Below, one piece after another: positions 7,872 through 16,304 of a DNA stretch of 64,000 bases. Source of the DNA: G965250275 sp965250275 (GTDB taxonomy: Bacteria; Pseudomonadota; Alphaproteobacteria; Rhodobacterales; Rhodobacteraceae); assembly GCA_965250275.1 (NCBI GenBank), contig OZ252297.1, positions 434,001 through 498,000 on the forward strand, written 5' to 3'. Below the pieces are notes generated by a model. The model made no database searches. It was given only the letters and a program-made list of their open reading frames with translations, and was not told where the DNA came from. The first letter of the stretch is position 1, and every line of letters starts with the position of its first letter. Position numbers and translations under genes: made by a program.

Positions 7872-9314
7872 TTACTTCGGCCCGGTGGTCACAAAGAAGT
7901 ACACCCATTCACCTTTGAAATCGGTGTTGGCTTCTCGGGCAGCCGCCACCCTTTCGGTGAGCCATTCAAGATAGGGTCCAGCCGGTTCCACGAGTGGGCG
8001 TATGCCATCGTAAAGCGGGACCGAAGACGCAAATGCGACAGCGATCTCTTGCCCAAATGGCGGACCAATTTCGATAAAAAGTCCCGGAGTGCCCGCTTCC
8101 AAAGGTGCGTCTGCACCAATCTTCAAAGGCGCCTCTGCTTGAACAAGCTCTAGCGGCGTGAATTCGTTCGGGCTGAGGTGAACGACGTTTCCTGCGGCGT
8201 CAAAAAAATCGACATATACATAGGAGTCGTAGTCCGCACCGGCGAGGTCCAGCACCAGAGCCTCACCTTCGGAATAGCTGAATGCGCGGGCATGGGTGTC
8301 TTCTCCGACCAACAGAGAGTTGGTGATCTGATCGGTCGACTGCGGCAGCCCCACGGCGGAGATTCCGGCCAACGCCCCGCACTGGGGACGCGGCAAAATC
8401 AGCAGATTGTCGGCCACGGCAATGTTTGCGCCCATCTGGGACTGCAATGCGGCCAGAACGGGCGCGCGCAAACCGTCCTCTGGCACGTGACCGGTCAGCT
8501 GCAGGGTGTTGGTTTCGGGCTGAAACTGCACCTGCATGCGTGAACACGGGACTTGCGAGAGTAGGCCCGCAATGCCATCGCGCACGTCCGCCGCCGCACC
8601 TTCCAGATCACCCGGCTGCATGAAACTCTGAAATGCAGCCAGTGATACCGGATCAACGGGTCCGTCGCCGGCGGCCGCGAAGGCAAGCGATGCCTTGGCA
8701 CGGGTCACCTCTGGTTCCGCCGTCGCTGCTGGACGCGCCTGATCGGTGGCTTCGGCGATCGGCTCGGACATCGGTTCGCTTTGAGCCAGGGGTTCGGTGG
8801 GTGCTTCGCGCTGGGCAACCTCCACCAGTTCGGGGCGAGAGGAGGTCATTGTTTCAAGCGGTATGGCAGCAGAGGCAGGTACAACCGAGAGGGTTGCAAC
8901 CTGAACGGCTGCCGCCTCAACCCTGGGCGTTACAGTTTCGGGAATTGGCTCGGGTTGCGCAGCGACAGACGGCACTGATGCGGCGGCATTGTCGACCAGC
9001 GCGGCGCGCTCACCGGGCGACGCCACTGCGGCTAATGTGGTCGCTGAGACTGCGGTGGCCGCGGCGCGGGTTTGCGGGATCGCGCCTTGTGACAGGCTTG
9101 CCCCGCTGGCGTCGCCAGCCTCTGCCTGGGTGCTGTCGGGTGCGGTTTCGGCCGCCTGAGATCGTTCCACGGCCCAGGCGTCCAGTTGCATCTGGGTCTC
9201 GGGGACAGGTTGGTCGCGCATGGTTTGCGGCGCCACTGTCCAGATGATGGCGGTCGCCGCGACCACATGGGCCAGACCTGAGACGCCAACGCCTGCGATC
9301 CAACGCCCGATCAT
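7872..9314 (-). CDS. TonB/TolA-like inner-membrane protein with C-terminal DUF4384-like domain
   Basis: This 480-aa protein starts with a single membrane anchor (about residues 5-28, GVSGLAHVVAATAIIW) like those of TonB or TolA. A long Pro/Glu/Ala-rich periplasmic linker runs to about residue 225. A BON-like beta-alpha domain follows (about 240-310, LQLTGHVPEDGLRAPVLAAL). The C-terminal part (about 340-460) resembles DUF4384: it has SYVYVDFFDAAGNVVHLSPN, a conserved PFGQE stretch and ASSVPLYDG. The start ATGA overlaps the stop of the ExbD gene upstream, so it is the distal gene of the ExbB-ExbD-ExbD operon and the natural energy-transducing partner. What it acts on is unknown; the secreted caspase-like protein encoded convergently is a plausible partner. 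Confidence 0.8.
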   Translation of the reverse strand: MIGRWIAGVGVSGLAHVVAATAIIWTVAPQTMRDQPVPETQMQLDAWAVERSQAAETAPDSTQAEAGDASGASLSQGAIPQTRAAATAVSATTLAAVASPGERAALVDNAAASVPSVAAQPEPIPETVTPRVEAAAVQVATLSVVPASAAIPLETMTSSRPELVEVAQREAPTEPLAQSEPMSEPIAEATDQARPAATAEPEVTRAKASLAFAAAGDGPVDPVSLAAFQSFMQPGDLEGAAADVRDGIAGLLSQVPCSRMQVQFQPETNTLQLTGHVPEDGLRAPVLAALQSQMGANIAVADNLLILPRPQCGALAGISAVGLPQSTDQITNSLLVGEDTHARAFSYSEGEALVLDLAGADYDSYVYVDFFDAAGNVVHLSPNEFTPLELVQAEAPLKIGADAPLEAGTPGLFIEIGPPFGQEIAVAFASSVPLYDGIRPLVEPAGPYLEWLTERVAAAREANTDFKGEWVYFFVTTGPK

Positions 9315-9715
9315 GGTTCGGCGGGCGCCGGTGTGACAACCAGAACCACCTCTTGTGCCCCCATTGCTTCGATCCGCGCCATCAGTGGTAAAACAAACCT
9401 CAGCTCTGCCTCGCGATGAGCGTTGACACGCACCAGAAGGGCCGGGTTTTCCTCAAGACGGCTGGCGAGACTGGTTTCGATATCCGTTACCTCGACCCCG
9501 TCCAGGGCCAAATCGCCGTCCGCGCTGACCGACAATGTGGCGCCGCCCGCCGGCATATCCGCGCCCGTCAACGCTGTTGGTGGTGTCACTTCAAAAGGTG
9601 CGGTTGCGTCCATGCGGCCGATCAACATGAAAAAGACCAGCAGAAAGAACACAACGTCGATGAGCGCCACAATGGTTTCAGGGGGCTGTCTCGGGGGTGG
9701 GCGGGCAATTCTCAT
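9311..9715 (-). CDS. ExbD/TolR-family protein, second copy
   Basis: This 134-aa protein has the ExbD/TolR layout: a short cytosolic N-terminus, one membrane helix (about residues 14-34, IVALIDVVFFLLVFFML) that carries the conserved Asp for proton use (ALIDVVFFLL), and a periplasmic domain. Its start overlaps the upstream exbD stop by 4 bases and its stop overlaps the downstream TonB-like gene by 4 bases, indicating tight coupling. ExbD-type subunits sit inside the ExbB pentamer and convert proton flow into movement of a periplasmic partner. Two different ExbD proteins in one operon may form a heteromeric stator. Confidence 0.9.
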   Translation of the reverse strand: MRIARPPPRQPPETIVALIDVVFFLLVFFMLIGRMDATAPFEVTPPTALTGADMPAGGATLSVSADGDLALDGVEVTDIETSLASRLEENPALLVRVNAHREAELRFVLPLMARIEAMGAQEVVLVVTPAPAEP

Positions 9716-10137
9716 GGCCGCGCTTCCAACCGGATCACACGCAGGCGGGTTGCGCCCGCCCGGGTTGCGGTATCCATCACCGAAACCAGCGCCTGCATGG
9801 ATGCGCCACCCGACGGCAAGACCACCACCTGGGTCAGGGGATCGGCAGACAATCTGGTTCGTAGCAGTTCATCCAGTTCCGCCGGGCTTACAGCCCGACC
9901 CTGAATGGCCGGCGTACCATCGGCTCCCAATCGGATCAGCAGCGTTGGCGCTGGCTCTTCTTGGGTCGCACCACCGCTTGGTTCGCCTGCCCGCGTGACG
10001 GCCGGGATCATGTCGAGATTCAGGTAGGTCGATGTGACCATGAAAAAGACCAGCAGAATCAAAAGCACATCGATCATCGGCACCAGAGAGATCAACGCTT
10101 TGGGCGGCCTTGGCCTTTTGAGGACCAGTGCCGTCAT
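9712..10137 (-). CDS. ExbD/TolR-family protein, first copy
   Basis: This 141-aa biopolymer transport protein has a single N-terminal membrane helix with the conserved proton-pathway Asp in LVPMIDVLLILLVFFMV (residues about 18-34) and a periplasmic domain rich in beta-alpha elements (PTLLIRLGADGTPAIQG). It overlaps the ExbB-like gene upstream and the second exbD gene downstream by 4 bases each. It differs clearly from the second ExbD in sequence, so the two are not a recent duplication. Confidence 0.92.
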   Translation of the reverse strand: MTALVLKRPRPPKALISLVPMIDVLLILLVFFMVTSTYLNLDMIPAVTRAGEPSGGATQEEPAPTLLIRLGADGTPAIQGRAVSPAELDELLRTRLSADPLTQVVVLPSGGASMQALVSVMDTATRAGATRLRVIRLEARP

Positions 10138-10769
10138 TCCGCCGCCTGTGGGGGCGCCCGATGAGACTCGATTAGCATGAGTTGGCCCACAGCGCTTTCT
10201 ATCATCTGGGCACCGGTTTCGGCACGTCCGGCCAAAAGCGATGCCCCGACCGCCGCAGGAATAGCAACCAAAAGCCCGGCCGCTGTCGTCAAAAGTGCTT
10301 GCCAGATTCCGCCTGCAAGGACCGACGCATTGGCGGCACCCTCAGCAAGCTCCAGTTCCTGAAAAGACTGGATCATCCCAAGAACCGTTCCCAGAAGGCC
10401 AAGAAGCGGCGAGATCATCGCGATCAGTTCCAGAATGCGGATCAAGCTGTTCATTCTGGCGAACTCAGCATTTCCGCGTCGCGTGAGTTCCGTCATCAAC
10501 GCCGCGCCCTTGTACCCGTCGACCAGCGCTTGCATCGCATAGGCTGCAACGCGGTCCGCCGGGGATTTTCCGGACGCAACTGCCGCTTGGGCGGTTGTTT
10601 TGTCTCCATCAGCCCATTTCTCAAACGCGGCGTCGCGTGCGGCCACCCCGCTACGGACAGGCCAGAGTTGCAACGTTTTCACAACGATCAGCGCCCAAGA
10701 CAGCAACGATAGCGCCAACAAGACGGCGATGATCGGACCGCCGGTTCCCAGGTTTTCCAGCCCCGGCAT
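10134..10769 (-). CDS. MotA/TolQ/ExbB-family proton channel
   Basis: This 211-aa protein has three membrane helices: one near the N-terminus (about residues 10-32, GGPIIAVLLALSLLSWALIV) and two towards the C-terminus (about 115-140 and 155-185). The conserved MotA/TolQ/ExbB signature is recognisable in LIAMISPLLGLLGTVLGM. It should form the pentameric proton channel used by the two ExbD proteins encoded directly after it. Size and topology match ExbB/TolQ rather than flagellar MotA. There is no tol-pal context (no tolB or pal), so this is a dedicated energiser of the local module. Confidence 0.92.
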   Translation of the reverse strand: MPGLENLGTGGPIIAVLLALSLLSWALIVVKTLQLWPVRSGVAARDAAFEKWADGDKTTAQAAVASGKSPADRVAAYAMQALVDGYKGAALMTELTRRGNAEFARMNSLIRILELIAMISPLLGLLGTVLGMIQSFQELELAEGAANASVLAGGIWQALLTTAAGLLVAIPAAVGASLLAGRAETGAQMIESAVGQLMLIESHRAPPQAAE

Positions 10770-10773
10770 GACG

Positions 10774-11187
10774 CTACTTCACCAAAGCGGCGTTGGCTTT
10801 GCTGCCGAGAGTCAGGATGGGAAAGCAATCCATCTCCTCGGCATTCTGCGGTTTGCAAGACGTGAGATCATGCAACAGAATTTCCGAGATATCCTCGCAC
10901 GCGATCGAGGGAATTTCGAAGAGCTTCAGCGTTGTGCGCTGCACGGGCAATGGGGACGCGTCGATGGAGAGCAGGCGATCGATGACACCTGATTTGTCGA
11001 GGATCGCCAACGACATCTCAAATCCATCGAAGCTCTGATCAGTCCCGTTCCGGAACAGGAAAAAGGCGCGGCATCCGCCGTTTTCTCCGGCTTCGAATTT
11101 GTTGAGTTCAACGGACAAAGACCCATCCTGCGCCGATGCCATTGGGGCAAGCATCATCGCGGCAGCGACCCATGCGATTAATCTCAT
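10774..11187 (-). CDS. Small exported protein of unknown function
   Basis: ATG 11187 is chosen because GGAGG lies 7 bases upstream. The product of about 137 aa has a typical Sec signal peptide (AWVAAAMMLAPMASAQ) and a small periplasmic domain with five Cys residues visible in the mature part (GGCRAFF, SIACED, LTSCKP, EEMDCFP among them), so disulfides are possible. It begins the ExbB-ExbD-ExbD-TonB-like operon (4 bases before exbB). I do not recognise a family. Confidence 0.8.
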   Translation of the reverse strand: MRLIAWVAAAMMLAPMASAQDGSLSVELNKFEAGENGGCRAFFLFRNGTDQSFDGFEMSLAILDKSGVIDRLLSIDASPLPVQRTTLKLFEIPSIACEDISEILLHDLTSCKPQNAEEMDCFPILTLGSKANAALVK

Positions 11188-11222
11188 CAATTGTCCTCCG
11201 TTGAAATTCTGAACGCAGCCGC

Positions 11223-12266
11223 TCAGGCCTTGAGCGCTGCGTTGACCTGTTGCAGCGATCGCAAAACGGTCGCGCGGATCTGTGTGTTGGCAAAGCCATT
11301 GTCATCGACCGCCCGGAAAAACGGACTGTCCATCTGCGAGACGTGATCCCTGACCAGACGCCTTACAACTTTCTCCAGCTTGTCGCGCTTGGGGCCCGGA
11401 GCGGCGGCATCCATTTCGGACAAGGCTGTTCCGAGCCGGTTGTCGAGGGGTTTGAAATGCTGGGCCATTTGTCCGATCTGAGAGGTGATCTGTTCGTAGC
11501 CCTCGGCCCCCTGCGTGGCATCCGAGATGCTTTTCGCCAGGGACTTTAGATCAGCGGACACCGCTTTACGCGCCTTCGCCCAGCTTTGTTGCGCGCGCTT
11601 GAGGTCGGGTTTCGCATCGGGTGCCGGGTCCTGCGTCGGTTCGGGTGCGGTGTTCTGCGTCTCGGCCACAAGCTGATCCAGCTTGGCCTCGATCTGGCCG
11701 AGTGTCCGCGCCGCAACGTCCGCCTGGCCCGCCTTGATCTGTTTGGCGACGATTCCGGCGCCATTTTTCACCAGCGCCGCAGCTTTTGGTCCCGCAGCGT
11801 TCCCCGTTGCCATGAGGGATTTCAAACGCTCCGCAAGCTCTGGTGGAATGGCTGCTTCAGGCGACGCATCATCATCCGGCAAAGCGGCGTCCGGGCTGGC
11901 CTCAGCCGGTGCCTCTTGCGCCGCTTGGCTGTCGGCGATTGCTTCGTCTGCACCTTTGAGCATCACCTTGTGATTGATCTTCTCGGATTTGAGAAACTTC
12001 TGGAGCTGCTTGGACAGGCCTGGCATCGGATTGTCGCAGGACAGTTCCAGCGCTCCACCGACCAGTTCCAATGTCCCGCTCGAAGCCTTCTGGCCGCCCG
12101 AGAGTTTCCGCGCCTCTTTGAACAGGACGTCCGCGCTCTTCTTTAGGTTCAGCAGCAAGACATCGTCGCCCTTGGGGTCCGGGCAGTAGGCGAAGTTCAT
12201 GGGTGTGTTCGCGGCCTTGTGGATCAGTGCGCGCAAGTCTTTCGCCGACAGTCGTTCCATCGCCAT
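11223..12266 (-). CDS. Unrecognised helical protein, paralogue of the gene at 667-1956
   Basis: This 347-aa cytosolic protein has an N-terminal domain (residues 1-105) that matches that of the 667-1956 product at many positions (PMNFAYCPD; SSGTLELVGGALEL; MPGLSKQLQKFLKSE). An Ala/Glu/Pro-rich linker (about 105-145) and helical segments follow, and the C-terminal block is again shared (FFRAVDDNGFANTQIRAT). The gene heads the minus-strand block, divergent from tssA, with 35 bases between its stop and the next gene start. An alternative ATG lies two codons in. The presence of one paralogue at each outer end of the block suggests both are parts of the same machine; the biochemical role is unknown. 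Confidence 0.85.
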   Translation of the reverse strand: MAMERLSAKDLRALIHKAANTPMNFAYCPDPKGDDVLLLNLKKSADVLFKEARKLSGGQKASSGTLELVGGALELSCDNPMPGLSKQLQKFLKSEKINHKVMLKGADEAIADSQAAQEAPAEASPDAALPDDDASPEAAIPPELAERLKSLMATGNAAGPKAAALVKNGAGIVAKQIKAGQADVAARTLGQIEAKLDQLVAETQNTAPEPTQDPAPDAKPDLKRAQQSWAKARKAVSADLKSLAKSISDATQGAEGYEQITSQIGQMAQHFKPLDNRLGTALSEMDAAAPGPKRDKLEKVVRRLVRDHVSQMDSPFFRAVDDNGFANTQIRATVLRSLQQVNAALKA

Positions 12267-12496
12267 GTCTTGGTCCGGCTCCTCTGGGGATGCTATGGGC
12301 TTGATCGAAACGATAAGCGCTCATACCTTGCATTGAAAGAATTGTTTGATTTCGAAGTTGATTGAGTGTCTTTCTTAGTTGCAGCATAGTTTTGGCGCGG
12401 TAAGCCGCAGTACGCCTGTACTTCACCGAAAAAAGTGCTCGGCTTGATGGTAAGGTCAGGTATGGTGGTGTGCACCAATAGTCCGCAGGGGGGATC
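12267..12496. promoter_or_regulatory. Divergent promoter region between the helical paralogue and tssA
   Basis: These 230 bases separate two outward-facing genes and are locally more AT-rich (about 12310-12390) than the flanking coding sequence. They must hold promoters for the minus-strand block and for the T6SS operon starting with tssA. I cannot assign -35/-10 boxes or a sigma-54 site with confidence. A run of G residues ends 3 bases before the tssA ATG and may serve as ribosome-binding site. Confidence 0.5.
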
Positions 12497-13528
12497 ATGG
12501 ATGTAACGGCCTTGTTGGCCCCGATTAGTGACGACGCTCCGAGCGGGGATAATCTCGAATATGACGAGGGGTTCACCGAGATGGAGCTGGCTGCCCAGCC
12601 CGGTGAAGAACGTCAGGTCGGCGATCAGTTTCAGGCGGCCGAAGACCCCGACTATGGCGAGGTTGTCAAACTGGCGGACGCCATTCTGGGGCGCAGCCAT
12701 GATATCCGCGCCGCCGTTTTCCGGGCCGAGGCCGTGCTTCAGTCCAAGGGATTGGAAGAATTCGCGCAAACAGTCTCGTACATCCGTGGCTGTCTCGCGG
12801 ACCACTGGGACACCTGCCATCCGCAACTTGACGAAGACGACGGCGATGCAACGATGCGTATCAACGCCGTTCAGGGCTTGGCCGACAGCGGCCGGACCTT
12901 GCGGAACCTCCGCCGCGCTGCATTGACAGACAGCCGCATGTTCGGGCGCATGAGCCTGCGCCACGTGGAAGTTGCCGAGGGAATCGCCAATCCAACCGCA
13001 GACATGGAAAGCCCCCCTGACGCGGCCGCACTGAAAGCCGCGTTCCGGGATACCGACGAAGCGTTTGTGTCCGGTGTGGCGGAGGCAGTGAGCGCGTCTC
13101 TTGATGAAATTGCCGCAATTGACGCGATTTTTTCCGAGCATACACCCGGAGAGGGGCCTCAGCTCGATCCCTTGAGCGATGCGCTCAAGAAGATTCAGAA
13201 TGCGCTGGCGCAACATGGCGGCGCCGAACTCGGCGTAGAGGTCGTCGACCCAATGGCCGAAGCGGCAGCGCCGGCTGCAGCGGGAGGCGTGGCGCCGGGT
13301 CCGTCGGGTGGCGGCGCAATCAACTCACCGGCAGATGTCACGGACGCCCTGGATCGGATCATCGATTACTACCAGCGCGCCGAGCCCTCCAGCCCGGTGC
13401 CCATCCTTCTGGATCGCGCCAAGCGGCTGGTGAATGCCGATTTTCTGGCAATTATCGAAGATATGGCCAAGGATGGGTTGGACGAAGTCAAACGCATCGG
13501 TGGAATCAAAAGCGATGATGGATGGTAA
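12497..13528 (+). CDS. tssA: T6SS protein TssA (ImpA)
   Basis: This 343-aa protein has an ImpA_N domain at its start (MDVTALLAPISDDAPSGDN; conserved SG-x-x-L-EYD), which is diagnostic for TssA. TssA proteins form rings that help baseplate docking and coordinate tube and sheath polymerisation in the cytosol. The C-terminal part (about 270-343) is helical with DALDRIIDYYQRAEPSSPVP, as in the ImpA C-terminal domain of short TssA proteins that act at the baseplate. It is the first gene of the T6SS cluster, 70 bases before tssB. Confidence 0.95.
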   Translation: MDVTALLAPISDDAPSGDNLEYDEGFTEMELAAQPGEERQVGDQFQAAEDPDYGEVVKLADAILGRSHDIRAAVFRAEAVLQSKGLEEFAQTVSYIRGCLADHWDTCHPQLDEDDGDATMRINAVQGLADSGRTLRNLRRAALTDSRMFGRMSLRHVEVAEGIANPTADMESPPDAAALKAAFRDTDEAFVSGVAEAVSASLDEIAAIDAIFSEHTPGEGPQLDPLSDALKKIQNALAQHGGAELGVEVVDPMAEAAAPAAAGGVAPGPSGGGAINSPADVTDALDRIIDYYQRAEPSSPVPILLDRAKRLVNADFLAIIEDMAKDGLDEVKRIGGIKSDDGW

Positions 13529-13598
13529 CTGTGAACAGTGACACAGTTTTGCCTCAATCATTGACGTAAAAGACAGATGAGAAGCCAAGGAGCACGAC

Positions 13599-14114
13599 AT
13601 GGCCGATAGTTCACAGAAGTTCATAGCGCGCAACCGCGCCCCCCGTGTCCAGATCGAATACGATGTGGAACTTTATGGGGCTGAAAAGAAAGTGCAGTTG
13701 CCGTTCGTCATGGGCGTGATGAGCGATCTGTCGGGCAAATCCGAAGTTGAACAGCCGGCGGTTGCGGACCGCAAGTTCCTTGAAATCGACGTCGACAACT
13801 TCGACGATCGTATGAAAGCGATGGCCCCTCGGGCGGCGTTTACCGTGCCCAACACTCTGACCGGGGAAGGCAACCTTGCGGTCGACATCACATTTGAAAG
13901 CATGGACGATTTCAGCCCCGCCGCCATTGCGGCGAAGGTTGAGCCGCTTCGTGAGCTGCTGGATGCGCGCACGCAACTCAGCAACCTTATGACATACATG
14001 GATGGTAAGTCCGGCGCCGAGAGCCTGATCAACAAGATCATGCAGGATCCGTCCTTGCTTAAGACTCTCGCCGCGCAGCCGAAACCGGGCGCAGAAGACG
14101 CCGAGGAGGGATAA
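13599..14114 (+). CDS. tssB: T6SS contractile sheath small subunit TssB (VipA)
   Basis: This 171-aa protein has the TssB/ImpB features RNRAPRVQIEYDVE and LPFVMGVMSDLSG at the N-terminus. With TssC it forms the sheath that contracts to drive the Hcp tube. An AAGGAG site precedes ATG 13599, and the stop is 3 bases before tssC. Its first 48 residues are identical to those of the N-terminal domain of the giant fusion encoded at 24438-29036, while the DNA differs at many synonymous positions. Confidence 0.97.
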   Translation: MADSSQKFIARNRAPRVQIEYDVELYGAEKKVQLPFVMGVMSDLSGKSEVEQPAVADRKFLEIDVDNFDDRMKAMAPRAAFTVPNTLTGEGNLAVDITFESMDDFSPAAIAAKVEPLRELLDARTQLSNLMTYMDGKSGAESLINKIMQDPSLLKTLAAQPKPGAEDAEEG

Positions 14115-14117
14115 GAG

Positions 14118-15611
14118 ATGGCTGAAGAAGAAACACAGGTCGAAGCCGCCGAAGGCGCAACCGCATTTGGCTCTTCGGAGTTCGAAAGCCTCCTCCAAAA
14201 GGAATTCCGCCCGAAATCTGATCAGGCCAAGACGGCAGTTGAGTCAGCGGTCAAGACTCTGGCCGAGCAGGCGCTTGCCAACACCGGGCTGATTTCCGAC
14301 GACGCACTGCGCTCGATCGAAAGCATCATTGCAGAGATTGACCAGAAGCTGACCGAGCAGGTGAACCTGATCCTGCACCACGAAGAGTTTCAGCAGATGG
14401 AGAGTGCGTGGCGCGGATTGCACTATCTGGTGAATAACACCGAGACGGACGAGACGCTGAAAATCCGCGTCATGAACATCTCGAAGAAAGACATGCACAA
14501 GACCCTGCGCAAGTTCAAAGGAACGGCATGGGATCAGTCGCCGATCTTCAAAAAGCTCTACGAAGAGGAATTCGGTCAGTTCGGGGGCGAACCCTATGGT
14601 ACGCTCGTTGCCGACTACCACTTCGACCACTCGCCGCCGGACATCGAACTGTTGGGCGAGATGAGCAAGATCGCGGCCGCAGCGCACGCTCCTCTGATTA
14701 CGGGTGCCAAGCCGACGCTGTTCCAGATGGACAGCTGGTCGGAACTGGCCAACCCGCGTGATCTGACCAAGATCTTCCAGACGCCGGAATATGCCGCTTG
14801 GAGATCATTGCGCGAAAGCGAGGACAGCAAATATGTGGGCCTTGCAATGCCGCGGTTCCTGGGCCGCTTGCCCTACGGATCGAAAACCGACCCGGTCGAA
14901 GCCTTCGCCTTTGAAGAAGACACCGATGGCGCAGACAGCAGCAAGTATGGTTGGGTCAACGCGGCCTATGGGATGGCCGTGAACATCAACCGGTCTTTCA
15001 AGGAATACGGCTGGTGCAGCCGCATCCGTGGTGTTGAAAGCGGCGGGGCGGTTCAGAACCTGCCGTCGCATACTTTCCCGACGGACGATGGCGGTGTCGA
15101 TCAGAAATGCCCGACCGAAATCGCCATTTCGGACCGTCGCGAGGCAGAACTGGCCAAGAATGGCATGATGCCTCTGATCCACCGCAAAAACTCGGATACG
15201 GCGGCCTTTATCGGCGCGCAATCACTGCACAAGCCCGCCGAGTATGACGATGCTGATGCGACCGCAAACGCCAATCTTGCGGCGCGCCTGCCATATCTCT
15301 TCGCGACCTGCCGCTTTGCCCACTATCTGAAGTGCATGGTTCGCGACAAAGTCGGCTCCTTCAAGAGCCGCAACGATATGCAGAAATGGCTTCAGAATTG
15401 GATCGACCAATATGTCGATCTGAACGCGGATGTCTCGGCCGAAGCCGAGAAGGCCCGCAAACCGTTGGCGGCCGCCGAAGTGGTCGTCGAAGAAGTTGAA
15501 GGAAACCCCGGATATTACACGTCCAAGTTCTTTCTTCGCCCACATTACCAACTGGAAGGATTGTCTGTTTCGCTGCGCTTGGTCTCCAAATTGCCTTCGG
15601 AGAAAGGGTGA
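14118..15611 (+). CDS. tssC: T6SS contractile sheath large subunit TssC (VipB)
   Basis: The 497-aa product matches the usual TssC length. It contains the conserved LHHEEFQQMESAWRGLHYLV segment near residue 90 and the later motifs LGRLPYGSKTDPVEAF and ARLPYLFATCRFAHYLK. TssC pairs with TssB to build the sheath and carries the N-terminal helix recognised by ClpV during recycling. It is followed 84 bases later by hcp. Nothing is missing. Confidence 0.98.
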   Translation: MAEEETQVEAAEGATAFGSSEFESLLQKEFRPKSDQAKTAVESAVKTLAEQALANTGLISDDALRSIESIIAEIDQKLTEQVNLILHHEEFQQMESAWRGLHYLVNNTETDETLKIRVMNISKKDMHKTLRKFKGTAWDQSPIFKKLYEEEFGQFGGEPYGTLVADYHFDHSPPDIELLGEMSKIAAAAHAPLITGAKPTLFQMDSWSELANPRDLTKIFQTPEYAAWRSLRESEDSKYVGLAMPRFLGRLPYGSKTDPVEAFAFEEDTDGADSSKYGWVNAAYGMAVNINRSFKEYGWCSRIRGVESGGAVQNLPSHTFPTDDGGVDQKCPTEIAISDRREAELAKNGMMPLIHRKNSDTAAFIGAQSLHKPAEYDDADATANANLAARLPYLFATCRFAHYLKCMVRDKVGSFKSRNDMQKWLQNWIDQYVDLNADVSAEAEKARKPLAAAEVVVEEVEGNPGYYTSKFFLRPHYQLEGLSVSLRLVSKLPSEKG

Positions 15612-15657
15612 TGCCCCTGTGACGCAGCTTTTTTGAGCTCTGATCAATAACGCAAAC

Positions 15658-15673
15658 GCGCCGTATTGGGCGC
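15658..15673 (+). promoter_or_regulatory. Small stem-loop in the hcp leader
   Basis: GCGCC (15658-15662) and GGCGC (15669-15673) form a 5-bp stem with a 6-base loop, 22 bases before the hcp start. AGCT-T-rich-AGCT sequence also lies at about 15627-15640. A leader hairpin could stabilise or process the abundant hcp transcript; no functional evidence. Confidence 0.25.
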
Positions 15674-15695
15674 ATAGACCCCAAAGGAACCCAAA

Positions 15696-16220
15696 ATGGA
15701 AAATACCTTTTTAAAAATTGACCCGATGGAAGGCGAGGTTATCGAGAAAGCCCACATCGGCTGGATCGCTGCCAAGTCGATCGAATGGAACGTTGAACGT
15801 ACATTGGATATGACCGACCTTGGGACCACTCAGCGTGGCTATGCCAACGCCAATTTCGGCAAGGTCAGCGTCACCTCCGAACTCAGCGTCGTCTCGCCAG
15901 TCATCATGCGCTATGTCGCCACAGGCTTCGTCACTCCCGAAGTCACGATCGAAATGTGCCGGGCCGGCAGTGACGATCAGGCCGGCATGGAGGCCTACCT
16001 GACCTTCAAACTGCGCCACTGCATCATCGATAGCTATTCGGTCTCCGGTGGCGAGGAATCGATCCCTGAAGAAAGCTGGACGCTGGCCTATCGCGGCATC
16101 GAGCTTCTTTACAAGCGCGCTCATCTGGAAACCGGCGAACTGGGCAAAGTGGCCCCTCCGGGCGTAGGCAAGCCGCAGGAAAGCTTCAAGTGGAACCTGG
16201 CGTCCGGCGACGTCAGCTAA
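15696..16220 (+). CDS. hcp: T6SS tube protein Hcp (TssD)
   Basis: This 174-aa protein has the typical Hcp fold sequence: an early GEVIEKAHIGWIAAKSIEW, and IEMCRAGSDDQAGMEAYLTF with the family pattern of beta strands. Hcp hexamers stack into the inner tube and carry some effectors. It has its own leader with a small stem-loop upstream and a strong stem-loop downstream (16245-16267), an arrangement fitting much higher expression than its neighbours. The AAGGA ribosome site is 8 bases before ATG. Confidence 0.97.
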   Translation: MENTFLKIDPMEGEVIEKAHIGWIAAKSIEWNVERTLDMTDLGTTQRGYANANFGKVSVTSELSVVSPVIMRYVATGFVTPEVTIEMCRAGSDDQAGMEAYLTFKLRHCIIDSYSVSGGEESIPEESWTLAYRGIELLYKRAHLETGELGKVAPPGVGKPQESFKWNLASGDVS

Positions 16221-16244
16221 GCCTGAACCTGAACGACAGAACGG

Positions 16245-16267
16245 CCGGGCAGCGCGCAGCTGCCCGG
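16245..16267 (+). terminator. Strong stem-loop between hcp and tagJ
   Basis: CCGGGCAGC (16245-16253) is a perfect 9-bp inverted repeat of GCTGCCCGG (16259-16267) with a 5-base loop. It lies 24 bases after the hcp stop. No T-run follows, so it is more likely a partial attenuator or a 3' stabilising hairpin that keeps hcp mRNA high and downstream expression lower. Confidence 0.6.
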
Positions 16268-16304
16268 AATGCAATCACGATGAAGACCGCATGGAGTATG
16301 TGCG

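Noticed and set aside
9311..10769. MotA/ExbB-like genes as part of a Zorya defence system or flagellar motor
   Set aside because: There is no ZorB-type OmpA/MotB partner, no helicase or nuclease gene and no flagellar gene. The layout ExbB-ExbD-ExbD-TonB-like is different.
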